Shown: one piece after another, positions 28,409 to 37,302 of the stretch
Layout: every line of letters begins with the position of its first letter
Position numbering within the stretch: position 1 is the stretch's first letter
Source: Prosthecobacter debontii
GTDB taxonomy: Bacteria > Verrucomicrobiota > Verrucomicrobiia > Verrucomicrobiales > Akkermansiaceae
DNA length: 64,000 nucleotides
Direction: 5' to 3'
Assembly (NCBI GenBank): GCA_945862245.1
Contig: CAMAXN010000007.1
Location: 20,583 to 84,582 of the forward strand
Notes under the pieces: generated by a model
Told to the model about the DNA's origin: nothing
The model's input: the letters and a program-made list of their open reading frames with translations, nothing else
Database searches by the model: none
Position numbers and translations under genes: made by a program

Positions 28409-30130
28409 ATGCGTGAAACGACTTTCCGATGGGTGATGCGCGGCGAGCCCTTTTTACCGAACGGGCGCGCGGTGGATGAGGATTTCCCTGAGATCCTCCT
28501 CCACCTCGTGCGCCAGCGGTGCATCCCGGAGGGCGAGGCGCTGGAGGCCTTCCTGCGCCCGCAGCTCAAGGATCTGAGCGATCCTTTCCTGATGCCCGAC
28601 ATGCGCGCCGCCGTCACACGCATCCTTCAGGCGGCGGATCGGAAGGAGAGTGTCTGCATCTTCGGCGACTACGATGTGGACGGGATTTCCTCGATCACGC
28701 TGATGACGAAAATCCTCCGCGCCTACGGGCTGAAGCCTCGGGCGTTCGTGCCGCGCCGGGGTGCCGAAGGCTACGGACTTAGCTTCGCGGCGATCGGGCG
28801 TTGCCTCGCGGAAGGACCTAAACCCGACCTGCTGATCTCAGTGGATTGCGGAACAGTGTCGACCGCTGAGGTCGCGCACCTACGGGAAAACGGGATCGAT
28901 GTGATTATCGCGGATCATCACGAGCCGAACCCTGTGAGTAGGCCGGATTGCACCGCGATCGTGAACCCGAAATGCGGCCAAGATTTTACCTACCTCTGCG
29001 CAGCCGGTGTGGTGTGGAAAATTGGCCACGCCCTCATGAAGGAGAGACCCGTTGATCTCGATCTCAAGGGACTGCTCGATCTCGTGGCGGTGGCTACCAT
29101 TTCCGACATCGTGCCGCTGGTGGAGGAAAACCGCCTACTCGTGCACCACGGGCTCAAAGCACTACCCGGAACACTTAACCCGGGTCTGCGCGCTCTGCAA
29201 AAAATCACAGGAGTGAACGGCAACCCGACGGCGGGCGATATCAGCTTCCGGATTGGGCCGCGCATCAACGCCGCTGGGCGGATGGATTTTTCCGAGGACG
29301 CACTCGCCTTGCTGAATGCCGATTGCGACCGAACCGCCGGTGAACTCGCTCAGAAACTCGACGCCTACAACCGCAGGCGGCAGGATATCGAGATGCTCAT
29401 CCGTAAGGAGGCGGCGGCCGAGCTTTCCGCCGGATTCGACTTGGAAAAAGATCCGGTGATCGTGCTAGGTTCGCGGGATTGGCATCACGGCGTGGTCGGC
29501 ATCGTTGCCTCGCGTTTGATGCGGCAATACTACAAGCCTACCTTCGTGATCGCGATCGATGAAAACGGCATCGGCAAGGGCTCGGGTCGCTCGATCCCCG
29601 GGATATCTCTCGTCGAGGCGATCCGCGCCTGCTCCGGCGACATACTCGCGGGCGGCGGTCACGCGATGGCGGCCGGCCTTTCGATCAGGGAGGAGAACAT
29701 GGCGGCTTTCAGGAATAACTTTGCGGCTTACGTTTTAGAAAACAGCAGCAAGGAAGAACGCCTCCCGAGGCTGGTGTATGACGCGGAGATCAGCTTCGCG
29801 CAGCTTTCTCTCGGTTTCCTTGCCAGCTACGAACTCCTCCAACCCTTCGGAAACGGCAACCCACAACCGGTGTTCGTAGCCCGCAACGTGGATCTTAGCC
29901 GCCCGCCCCTCCAAATGAAGAACAAGCACTTGCGCCTCATGCTTCGCCAGGGTCATCACGAGCAGGACGCCGTCTTCTTCGGCGGCGGCGAGCACGAACT
30001 CCCAAAATCGCCATGGGACATCGCGTTCACCATCGACCGTAACACCTTCAAGGGCAAAACCACTCTCCAGATCATTATCCAGGAAATCCGCGCAGCGGAC
30101 GATGCCTTCCACTTGGAAGCATCGATCTAG
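28409..30130 (+). CDS. recJ: Single-stranded-DNA-specific exonuclease RecJ
   Basis: 573 residues, 5'-3' ssDNA exonuclease of recombination and mismatch repair. DHH-family motifs are present: GDYDVDG at 86-92, ISVDCGT near 144, ADHHEP with DHH at 169-171, and DIVPLVEENR. The DHHA1 domain carries the GGGHAMAAGL motif, followed by an OB domain with LQPFGNGNPQPVF. The ATG at 28409 has no Shine-Dalgarno motif. It is followed, convergently, by the broken sulfatase gene. Confidence 0.96.
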   Translation: MRETTFRWVMRGEPFLPNGRAVDEDFPEILLHLVRQRCIPEGEALEAFLRPQLKDLSDPFLMPDMRAAVTRILQAADRKESVCIFGDYDVDGISSITLMTKILRAYGLKPRAFVPRRGAEGYGLSFAAIGRCLAEGPKPDLLISVDCGTVSTAEVAHLRENGIDVIIADHHEPNPVSRPDCTAIVNPKCGQDFTYLCAAGVVWKIGHALMKERPVDLDLKGLLDLVAVATISDIVPLVEENRLLVHHGLKALPGTLNPGLRALQKITGVNGNPTAGDISFRIGPRINAAGRMDFSEDALALLNADCDRTAGELAQKLDAYNRRRQDIEMLIRKEAAAELSAGFDLEKDPVIVLGSRDWHHGVVGIVASRLMRQYYKPTFVIAIDENGIGKGSGRSIPGISLVEAIRACSGDILAGGGHAMAAGLSIREENMAAFRNNFAAYVLENSSKEERLPRLVYDAEISFAQLSLGFLASYELLQPFGNGNPQPVFVARNVDLSRPPLQMKNKHLRLMLRQGHHEQDAVFFGGGEHELPKSPWDIAFTIDRNTFKGKTTLQIIIQEIRAADDAFHLEASI

Positions 30131-30156
30131 CCCAAGGTTGCGGAATAACCCGCTCA

Positions 30157-31013
30157 CTAACGGTTATTGCCCAGATAAGGAGGCCTGTCAAAGGCTTCTG
30201 TTAGACGAGGATCCTGCTTTGCGGCGAGCTCTCCCATCAACTGGCCGCGTAGTTTACTGAGAGTTTCCGTATGAGCAGGGTCCGCAGCAACGTTGCGGAT
30301 CTGGTGCGGGTCATCGGCTAGGATGTAGAGTTCCTCCTCCGGACGTTTTTCCCATGCCTCCTTGAGCACGGTTTTGATGCCTTCCTTGAAACGGTTTTGA
30401 ATTAACCAAGTTTTGGTGGGTGAAGCATCGATGTCCGCAAAAGCGGCGTGGGTATTTTGAAACTTCTTTTCATCGGGCATATCGTCGCCATTCGCCGCCT
30501 TGGGATCGCTCATCGGCCGGCGGTCAGGCTTGAAATTTTTAACATAAAGGAAGTCCGCAGTGCGCGGACTGGATAAGGCATTAAATCCTCGCGCACGACC
30601 TCGTAGTCGGGAAGGAAAGGCGGAAGTTTACCTTTTAGTGAATCCGGATCGAGTCCCCACAGTGCCTTGCCCGATCCATTCACCCAGGTGCGGTGGGTAT
30701 TGGTCGAGTTGAAAGAATATAAGAACGACTGCCCATCTTCGCGGTCGGCGAGGAATCCTTGGAAATTTGTCCTGACATCCTTCAGCACCGCATCGCGCGC
30801 TTCGGAATCTCTGGTAGGCACCTCGGAAAAGCTGTTAATGCGTTGGCCTGCGGGCGAATAGGAGGACGATGTTGAACTTTTTCGGTGGCTGTGACCCAAG
30901 GGCAACAGATCAGCGCGGTTAGATTCGATCGTTCTCCACAACGTTTGTATCCTCACATAGTCATGACCGAAGTAATTGTATATCTTTCGTCCTGTCAACA
31001 AGCAGCGTGTCAC
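30157..31013 (-). pseudogene. Degraded sulfatase gene
   Basis: Two minus-strand pieces belong to one sulfatase. The upstream piece (30510-31013) holds the mid-region NSTNTHRTWVNGSGKALWG and PPFLPDYEVVREDL, then jumps to YPVRALRT, a block that normally lies about 200 residues later. The second piece (30157-30513 and slightly upstream) continues in another frame with TADFLYVKNFKPDRRPMSDP and the family C-terminus ELYILADDPHQIRNVA. So there is a large in-frame deletion, a frameshift near 30560, and loss of the N-terminal active-site Cys-x-Pro-x-Arg region. It would have been an exported sulfatase releasing sulfate from glycans. Confidence 0.8.
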
Positions 31014-31160
31014 CTGTTAGAATCTGCACGATAGGCATGTAGCCTAGGTAAACGGCGGCAAGAGCGCGAATGACATTGACCAAGATCGAATTGCGACCAA
31101 ACCACCAACCTTCCTAATTATGTTTGAAACATCTCCGTCCCTAATCCCGTTTCCATCTAT

Positions 31161-32576
31161 ATGACTAAGTTCAAGCTACTGCTTCCACTTTCCCTGCTCC
31201 TAACGAATCCTAACCTACGCGCCCAAGACGGCCAGCAACTTTACGGACTCTACTGCGCCGCTTGCCACGCATCCGACGGAAAAGGAGCAACAGGTGGTGC
31301 GTTCCCGCCCCTCGCAGGCAGCGAATGGGTGCACGGTGATCCCAAACGATCCGTCGCCATTATCCTCAAAGGTCTCCAAGGCCCCATCGAGGTAGGCGGC
31401 AAAGCCTACAACCTCGCAATGCCCCCCCAAGGCGATGCCCTCGGCGATGACCAAATCGTGGCGATCCTTAATTTTGTTCACAAATCTTGGGGCAACAAAG
31501 GCGAGGCCGTAAAGCGTGACCTCGTCAGAATCGCCCGGACCGAGTTCGCGTCCCGCACCACACTATGGACTGCGCCCGAACTGTTGAAACTTTTCCCTCT
31601 AGAAAAACAGCCCACTGCACTAGCGAACCTCACTTCAAGCGTTTACAAAGGTCAGTGGATCTACATGCCGCATTTTGAAAAGATCCAGTCCGAGAATGTC
31701 GAAGAAGAACATAGCGGCATTCTCAACACAGCGCTGGCAGCGCTAAAGGAAGACTTTGGGATCGTCTGGCAAGGGGATTTTATCGCTCCCGCTAATGGTG
31801 AATACGACTTCATGCTCGATGCCGACGATGGTGCAAAACTTATACTCAACGGCAAAAACGTAGCCGAGGTGAAGGGAATCGGCCCGTTGGGTGACAAGAA
31901 TCGCTCCTCGCAGGGGAAAGCCGCTCTCAAGGCGGGAGCCAACCCGGTTCGCATTGAATATTTTCAAGGCAAGGGGGATCAGGGAATTTCTCTGGGTTGG
32001 AAACCGGCTGGTGCAAAGCAGTGGCAATGGCTTTCCTCAAACCCCCCGAAATCCGCACCCGGTAGCCCTTCGCTTATTCTCACACCGATGGATGGCAAGA
32101 CCGCAATCTACCGTAATTTCATCGAAGGCAGCTCGCCGCGCGGCATCAGCTTTGGCTTTCCCGTCGGAGTGAACTTGGTCTATTCCGCAGATAACCTCGC
32201 ACCGGAACTTTTATGGGCGGGCACCTTCATCGACGCCGGCCGCCACTGGACAGACAGGGGCCAGGGCTTTCAGCCGCCCCTCGCGGAAGAGGTGGTCAAA
32301 CTCACCAACCAACGATTCCTACCGCCAACTGCGCGCTTCAAAGGTTACAGCCTTGATGCGAAAGGCAATCCCACCTTCCACATCGAGCTCGACAGACAGC
32401 TCCTAAGCGATGGCTTTGCCCCAGGCACGACTGGTACGCTTGTCCGGACTATAAAACTTTCCGGCGGAACATCCGTCCTGGAAATACCCCTCGGAGACAA
32501 TCCCCTAGTCACTCCGAAAAAATCGATAAGCCTCGCTCCTGGAAAATCCGTTACCGTAATCTACAAACTCTTCTAA
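31161..32576 (+). CDS. Exported cytochrome c with PA14-like domain
   Basis: 471 residues. A signal peptide (1-21) is followed by a class I cytochrome c domain: heme motif C32-A-A-C35-H36, PPLAGSEWV, and Met87 in NLAMPPQG as axial ligand. Residues about 155-290 resemble a PA14-type sugar-binding domain (IVWQGDFIAPANGEYDFML, then DADDGAKLILNGK). The C-terminal 170 residues are a beta-rich domain of unknown type. The gene is 76 nt before the beta-propeller gene. Together they look like a periplasmic sugar-oxidising pair, with the cytochrome as electron acceptor; this is inference. Confidence 0.85.
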   Translation: MTKFKLLLPLSLLLTNPNLRAQDGQQLYGLYCAACHASDGKGATGGAFPPLAGSEWVHGDPKRSVAIILKGLQGPIEVGGKAYNLAMPPQGDALGDDQIVAILNFVHKSWGNKGEAVKRDLVRIARTEFASRTTLWTAPELLKLFPLEKQPTALANLTSSVYKGQWIYMPHFEKIQSENVEEEHSGILNTALAALKEDFGIVWQGDFIAPANGEYDFMLDADDGAKLILNGKNVAEVKGIGPLGDKNRSSQGKAALKAGANPVRIEYFQGKGDQGISLGWKPAGAKQWQWLSSNPPKSAPGSPSLILTPMDGKTAIYRNFIEGSSPRGISFGFPVGVNLVYSADNLAPELLWAGTFIDAGRHWTDRGQGFQPPLAEEVVKLTNQRFLPPTARFKGYSLDAKGNPTFHIELDRQLLSDGFAPGTTGTLVRTIKLSGGTSVLEIPLGDNPLVTPKKSISLAPGKSVTVIYKLF

Positions 32577-32652
32577 CATGATTGAGTGGAGGTAACAAAT
32601 CATTAACTGCCGCAAATTTCAATCTTCCTTATCACCCATATCCAATTTTCCT

Positions 32653-34092
32653 ATGCGCCCTATCCTTTTCCTAGCCACCCTTTGCACCGCCACACTAGCA
32701 CAGCAAAAACAATCCGACTTTTACACCATCGAGTCCATTCCCCTGCCTCCGGGTGAGGTAATGGAGATCGGCTCCATCGCCCTGATGCCGGCCAATAAGG
32801 TCGCTGTCACCACCCGTCGCGGCGATCTCTGGATCTGCGAGGGCGCATACGAGGATGATCTCTCGAAGGTGAAATGGATACGCTTCTCTCACGGTCTCCA
32901 TGAACCACTCGGAATGTATTGGAAGGACGGCTCGCTGTATCTCACCCAGCGTCCGGAACTCACCCGAATACAAGACGCCGATGGCGATGACCGCGCCGAT
33001 GTCTTCGAAACCATCAGTTCCGACTGGGGCATCAGCGGCGACTACCACGAATACGCTTTCGGAACCCCCCCCGATAGAAACGGCGACGTCTGGGTAACGC
33101 TCTGTCTTACCGGCTCGTTCGACGCCAACGCACCTTGGCGCGGTTGGACTGTACGCATTACACCGGACGGAAAAATGATCCCTACATGCTCTGGTATACG
33201 CTCTCCCGGCGGCATCGGCTTTAACGCAGAGGGTGATGCTTTTTACACAGACAACCAAGGTACATGGAACGGGTCCTCATCACTGAAGTGGCTAAAGCCC
33301 GGTTCCTTCCAAGGTAACCCCACCGGCAACAAATACCATACGCTCGCCAACCTTCCAGCCCCTCCCGAGCCTCAGGACGGTTCGCGCGTCCTCGCGGAGC
33401 ACCTGAAACATCCCAACTACATCCCGCCCGCCATCGTCCTTCCACATGGCAGGGTCGGACAATCCCCCACCGCCATCGAACCCGACCGCGGCAGCGGAAA
33501 GTTCGGTCCGTGGGCCGGTCAGGTTTACATCGGAGAGCAAACCCACTCCCAGGTGCAGCGTGCCTTCCTCGAAAAGGTCAACGGCATTTACCAAGGCGCA
33601 GTCTTCCATTTCCTCGAGGGCTTCCAGTGCGGAATTATCCCCTCCAAGCTCGATGACCGCGGCGTGATGTTCGTCGGCGGCTCGAACCGCGGCTGGGCCT
33701 CGCGTGGCAACCAGCCCTTCAACTTCGAACGTGTGAAATGGACTGGCAAAACCCCTTTCGAGATCCTCACCATGAGTGCCCGGCCCGACGGTTTCAATCT
33801 CACTTTCACCGAGCCAGTTGATCCCGCCGCCGCCATCAACCCTGCCTCCTACGCGATGCAGGCATGGACTTACATCCTGCAAAAAGGCTACGGCTCACCC
33901 GAGGTCGATCAGTCCACACCCGTCGTGAAATCCGCCACGGTCGCCCCCGACGGCATGTCCGTCCGCCTAGTCATCGAAGGTCTCGTACGCGGACACGTCC
34001 ATCACCTAATGGCTGCCGGCCTGAAATCCGCCTCCGGCCTAACCCTCTGGCATCCCGAGGCGTTCTACACCCTGAACGAGATTCCGAAATGA
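32653..34092 (+). CDS. Secreted beta-propeller protein, sugar dehydrogenase-like
   Basis: 479 residues with a signal peptide (1-16). The repeats GSLYLTQRPELTRIQDADGDDRADVFE and SPGGIGFNAEGDAFYTDNQG (quoted in part) have the pattern of the verrucomicrobial/planctomycetal 'putative dehydrogenase' beta-propellers, related to glucose/sorbosone dehydrogenases, with a calcium-like DxDGD loop near residue 112. A C-terminal domain from about 375 has a Big-like beta fold (NLTFTEPVDPAAAINPASY). No heme is present, so the upstream cytochrome c would be its natural partner. The cofactor (PQQ) is assumed from the fold, not seen. Confidence 0.75.
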   Translation: MRPILFLATLCTATLAQQKQSDFYTIESIPLPPGEVMEIGSIALMPANKVAVTTRRGDLWICEGAYEDDLSKVKWIRFSHGLHEPLGMYWKDGSLYLTQRPELTRIQDADGDDRADVFETISSDWGISGDYHEYAFGTPPDRNGDVWVTLCLTGSFDANAPWRGWTVRITPDGKMIPTCSGIRSPGGIGFNAEGDAFYTDNQGTWNGSSSLKWLKPGSFQGNPTGNKYHTLANLPAPPEPQDGSRVLAEHLKHPNYIPPAIVLPHGRVGQSPTAIEPDRGSGKFGPWAGQVYIGEQTHSQVQRAFLEKVNGIYQGAVFHFLEGFQCGIIPSKLDDRGVMFVGGSNRGWASRGNQPFNFERVKWTGKTPFEILTMSARPDGFNLTFTEPVDPAAAINPASYAMQAWTYILQKGYGSPEVDQSTPVVKSATVAPDGMSVRLVIEGLVRGHVHHLMAAGLKSASGLTLWHPEAFYTLNEIPK

Positions 34093-34304
34093 TGTAGTGC
34101 ATCCCACGGGATAGGGTCTTCAGCCCGCCCCGGTGCCCATGTCCATCCTTCCGCCCCCGAACCGCCGGGACATGTCTAGGTACTGCGTTCCGATTATTTT
34201 GGCCTTTAGCCTCAAAATCCCCTATTTTGCCCTTTCCGCATTGACGCAAGTTCGCTGTATTCGCCCTGCCGCAACGGAACCATCGCCACCTACCCTCTTT
34301 CCCC

Positions 34305-35741
34305 ATGCTCCTTCTTCTCGTAGTCCTGCCTATTCTCGCATTCATCGCGATCCTTCTCGGTACCCCCGCTCGCCTCACGGCCATCGCGACCTCTACCCTG
34401 AATCTCATCCTCGGCCTCGGCTCGGTGTTCTGTTGGAAAGAAGAGGTGTGGAATTTCTCCCTGCCCGTGCTGACAAAACCTGCGCTCAATCTCAGCTTCG
34501 GATACCTCGATGGCATGAGCTTGGTGATGGTCATGCTTTCGGTCATTGTTACCCTCGCCGCTGTGCTCTCCGGAAAAGCGCCGGATGGCCGCGACAAACT
34601 CTACTACGGATCCTCTCTGTTGATCGCAGCGGGAGCCATCGGTGCCTTCGCTTCAACTGACCTATTCTTTTTTTACGCCTTCCATGAACTGGCGCTGATC
34701 CCCACTTTTCTGATGATTGGCATCCTCGGTCGCGGTGACCGTCGCGTGATTGCTTGGAAGATCACAATCTATCTCGGCCTCGGATCGCTAGTGCTGCTGG
34801 CAGGTCTAGTGTGGCTCGCCTCGCTAGCTGGCACCTTCGATATGCGGGAAATCAAAAACATCGCCGGCACTATCGATCCCGCTGCGCAAAAAGGCATCGC
34901 CGCGCTGTTGCTGGTCGGCTTCGGCACGCTCGTCTCTTTGTTCCCCTTCCACTCATGGGCCGCGCCAGCTTACGCCAGCGCACCAGCCCCAACCGCGATG
35001 CTACATGCCGGGGTGCTGAAAAAATTCGGCCTCTACGGTTTGCTCCGCGTCGCCGTGCCTCTCGTGCCGGAAGGCCTGCAAGCATGGCTCACGCCGCTAC
35101 TTGTCCTACTGTTAGGAAATATACTCTGGGTCGGCTTCGTCACCCTTTCCCAGAAACGCCTCGACACCCTACTCGGAAGTTCCTCGGTGATGCACATGGG
35201 CTATATCTTCCTAGCCATCGCCGCGCTGATCGCCGTGCCTGATAACACCCTCGCTTTGCCTGCCGCTGTTGTTCTGATGTTTGCTCATGGCGTTTCCATC
35301 GCGCTGCTCTTCTGTCTCGCGGATCGTATCGAGCGCAGCACCGGCTCGCTGGATCTTTCCGACATGGGTGGTCTCGCGAAATCTGCGCCAAGCATGGCGT
35401 TCCTATTCGGCATCGCCGCAATGGCCTCCATCGGCTTGCCAGGCCTTGCAAACTTCTCTGGCGAGGTGCTCGTCTTCCTCTCCGCCTTCCAAAACTACGT
35501 CCCTACCAACGGTCTCGGCCCGGTACAAATCGCATGCATTCTTGCGATCTGGGGCGTGGTGATCTCCGCCGTCTACATGCTCCGCGCCTACCGGAAAATC
35601 TTTCAAGGACCCGCCGTGAAATCCACTGAGAATACCATCGATCTCACCCTAGCCGACCACATTCCAGCCGTCCTGCTCATCACTGCCCTCCTTGCAGTCG
35701 GCCTCTATCCCAACCTCATACTTCAACTTCTCCGTCAGTAG
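34305..35741 (+). CDS. nuoM: NADH-quinone oxidoreductase subunit M
   Basis: 478 residues, about 14 membrane helices, one of the antiporter-like proton-pumping subunits of complex I. Conserved points are the FFFYAFHELALIPTFLMIG block with the Glu in helix 5, LFPFHSWAAPAYASAPAP and MLHAGVLKKFGLYG with key Lys/His residues, and GLPGLANFSGE. NuoN follows 37 nt later. No nuoL or other nuo gene is present on either side, so this is a split complex I locus. No Shine-Dalgarno motif precedes the ATG. Confidence 0.92.
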   Translation: MLLLLVVLPILAFIAILLGTPARLTAIATSTLNLILGLGSVFCWKEEVWNFSLPVLTKPALNLSFGYLDGMSLVMVMLSVIVTLAAVLSGKAPDGRDKLYYGSSLLIAAGAIGAFASTDLFFFYAFHELALIPTFLMIGILGRGDRRVIAWKITIYLGLGSLVLLAGLVWLASLAGTFDMREIKNIAGTIDPAAQKGIAALLLVGFGTLVSLFPFHSWAAPAYASAPAPTAMLHAGVLKKFGLYGLLRVAVPLVPEGLQAWLTPLLVLLLGNILWVGFVTLSQKRLDTLLGSSSVMHMGYIFLAIAALIAVPDNTLALPAAVVLMFAHGVSIALLFCLADRIERSTGSLDLSDMGGLAKSAPSMAFLFGIAAMASIGLPGLANFSGEVLVFLSAFQNYVPTNGLGPVQIACILAIWGVVISAVYMLRAYRKIFQGPAVKSTENTIDLTLADHIPAVLLITALLAVGLYPNLILQLLRQ

Positions 35742-35743
35742 AG

Positions 35744-35778
35744 TCTTTCTTGAGAGTTGAAATTTGAATTTTAATTTT
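35744..35778 (+). repeat. Dispersed AT-rich repeat, copy 3 (abuts nuoN)
   Basis: TCTTTCTTGAGAG followed by GTTGAAA-type heptads and AT-rich sequence runs directly into the nuoN ATG. It is the most diverged of the five copies but has the same head-then-heptad order and the same orientation toward the next gene. Confidence 0.5.
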
Positions 35779-37251
35779 ATGCCCGCTTATTACCTGGAAG
35801 CCCTCACTGTTACGCTCGGCCTCGTCATCCTTTTAGCCGAAGCCTTAGTCCCCTCGAAGCAAAAAGCTTGGATCGGCTTTGCCGGTGCTATCGGTCTCAC
35901 AGTAATCCTAGTACTAACATTTTTTGCCATTGGCCCGAATGCGAAACCCGACGCCGTCTGGGCGGGATGGAAGCTCTGGAACTTCTACCAGTTCGATTAC
36001 CTCGCGCGCTTCTACAAGATATTCGCCCTGCTCGCCACGATCCTAGTGCTATTGATGGCCATCGATTACCGCAAAATCCTCTCCCGCTACACAGCGGAAC
36101 CTGACTCGGAAAACGGCACCGGCGAGTTCTACTGCCTGCCCGTCTTCGCCTGCGCCGGAATGATGTGGATGGCCTCCGCGAAGGATCTCGCGGGTGCCTT
36201 CGTCGCCCTAGAATTGGTTACAATCACCTTTTACATCCTCGTCGCCTACATGCGCCGCAATGTCGGTTCCCTCGAAGCGGGTGCAAAATTCCTGATCCTC
36301 GGCGCGCTGAGCACCGGTTTCCTCGTCTACGGCATCGCCTGGGTCTACGGCTCTACCGGCACAATGCGCCTTGATGAAATCCAATCCTCAATCTCCAACC
36401 TTCAATCTCCAATCCCCCTTCTCTTCGGTATCGCCCTCGTTCTCGTCGCACTCGGCTTCAAAGTCGGCGCGTTCCCGATGCAGATGTGGATTCCTGATGT
36501 CTATCAGGGCTCACCCACCCCAACAACAGCCTTTCTCTCCGTCGGTTCGAAAGCGGCAGGTTTTATCCTGCTGATTCGCTTCCTCACTCCTTTTCTTGCT
36601 GAAAATTCCCCCGTCCGCGGCCAAGTGCTGACCATCCTGCTCATCCTCGCCGGAGCGACCATGCTTTACGGAAATCTGGCTGCTATACCACAGACAAACC
36701 TCAAGCGCCTGCTCGCCTACTCCTCTATCGCGCACGCCGGATTCCTCATCCTCGCACTCGCCGCATGGGCGCCGAGCTCAGCTACATCCATCTCCTCCGT
36801 AGAGGCCGTTTCCTTCTACCTCGCCACGTACCTGCTTATGACGATGGGCGTATTCTTTGTCCTCGCGCAGATCCGCATCCACCGCGATGGCGAGGCGATC
36901 ACGGATTTAAACGGCCTCGGGAAAAGTAATCCACTTCTGGCGCTGGCGATGACCGTGCTGCTCGCCGCGCTCGCAGGTGTCCCACTCACCGCCGGTTTTA
37001 TTGGGAAATTCTTCGTCTTCCAGCTTGCCGTCGGAGCGCACCTGTGGGTGGGACTCACCATCGCCGTGATCGCCGCCACTGCCGGTTTCTACTACTACTT
37101 CAAAACAATACGCGCCATGTGGTGGGTTGAGGCCAACGACACCTCTGCCATCGCCCTCCCCACGATCTCGAAAATCTCTATTGCCACCCTCACCGCACTC
37201 ACACTTCTTTTCGGCGTCTATCCTGCCCCCATCCTCGCGCTGCTGAAGTGA
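35779..37251 (+). CDS. nuoN: NADH-quinone oxidoreductase subunit N
   Basis: 490 residues from ATG 35779; the open frame from TTG 35764 starts inside the repeat. A third antiporter-like subunit of complex I with about 14 helices. Conserved blocks are AKDLAGAFVALELVTITFYI, GSLEAGAKFLILGALSTGF and FKVGAFPMQMWIPDVYQGSP, plus LTAGFIGKFFVF near the end. A low-complexity insert SSISNLQSPIP at about residues 204-214 comes from a 7-bp-period DNA repeat. It partners nuoM. Confidence 0.93.
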   Translation: MPAYYLEALTVTLGLVILLAEALVPSKQKAWIGFAGAIGLTVILVLTFFAIGPNAKPDAVWAGWKLWNFYQFDYLARFYKIFALLATILVLLMAIDYRKILSRYTAEPDSENGTGEFYCLPVFACAGMMWMASAKDLAGAFVALELVTITFYILVAYMRRNVGSLEAGAKFLILGALSTGFLVYGIAWVYGSTGTMRLDEIQSSISNLQSPIPLLFGIALVLVALGFKVGAFPMQMWIPDVYQGSPTPTTAFLSVGSKAAGFILLIRFLTPFLAENSPVRGQVLTILLILAGATMLYGNLAAIPQTNLKRLLAYSSIAHAGFLILALAAWAPSSATSISSVEAVSFYLATYLLMTMGVFFVLAQIRIHRDGEAITDLNGLGKSNPLLALAMTVLLAALAGVPLTAGFIGKFFVFQLAVGAHLWVGLTIAVIAATAGFYYYFKTIRAMWWVEANDTSAIALPTISKISIATLTALTLLFGVYPAPILALLK

Positions 37252-37302
37252 GGGACGCGGCAAGAAATATTTCATTTCTAATAATCCCAAGCTATATCTC
37301 GG

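Noticed and set aside
30144..30168. AATAACC/GGTTATT inverted repeat as a recJ terminator
   Set aside because: A 7-bp stem without G/C or T-run; not convincing.
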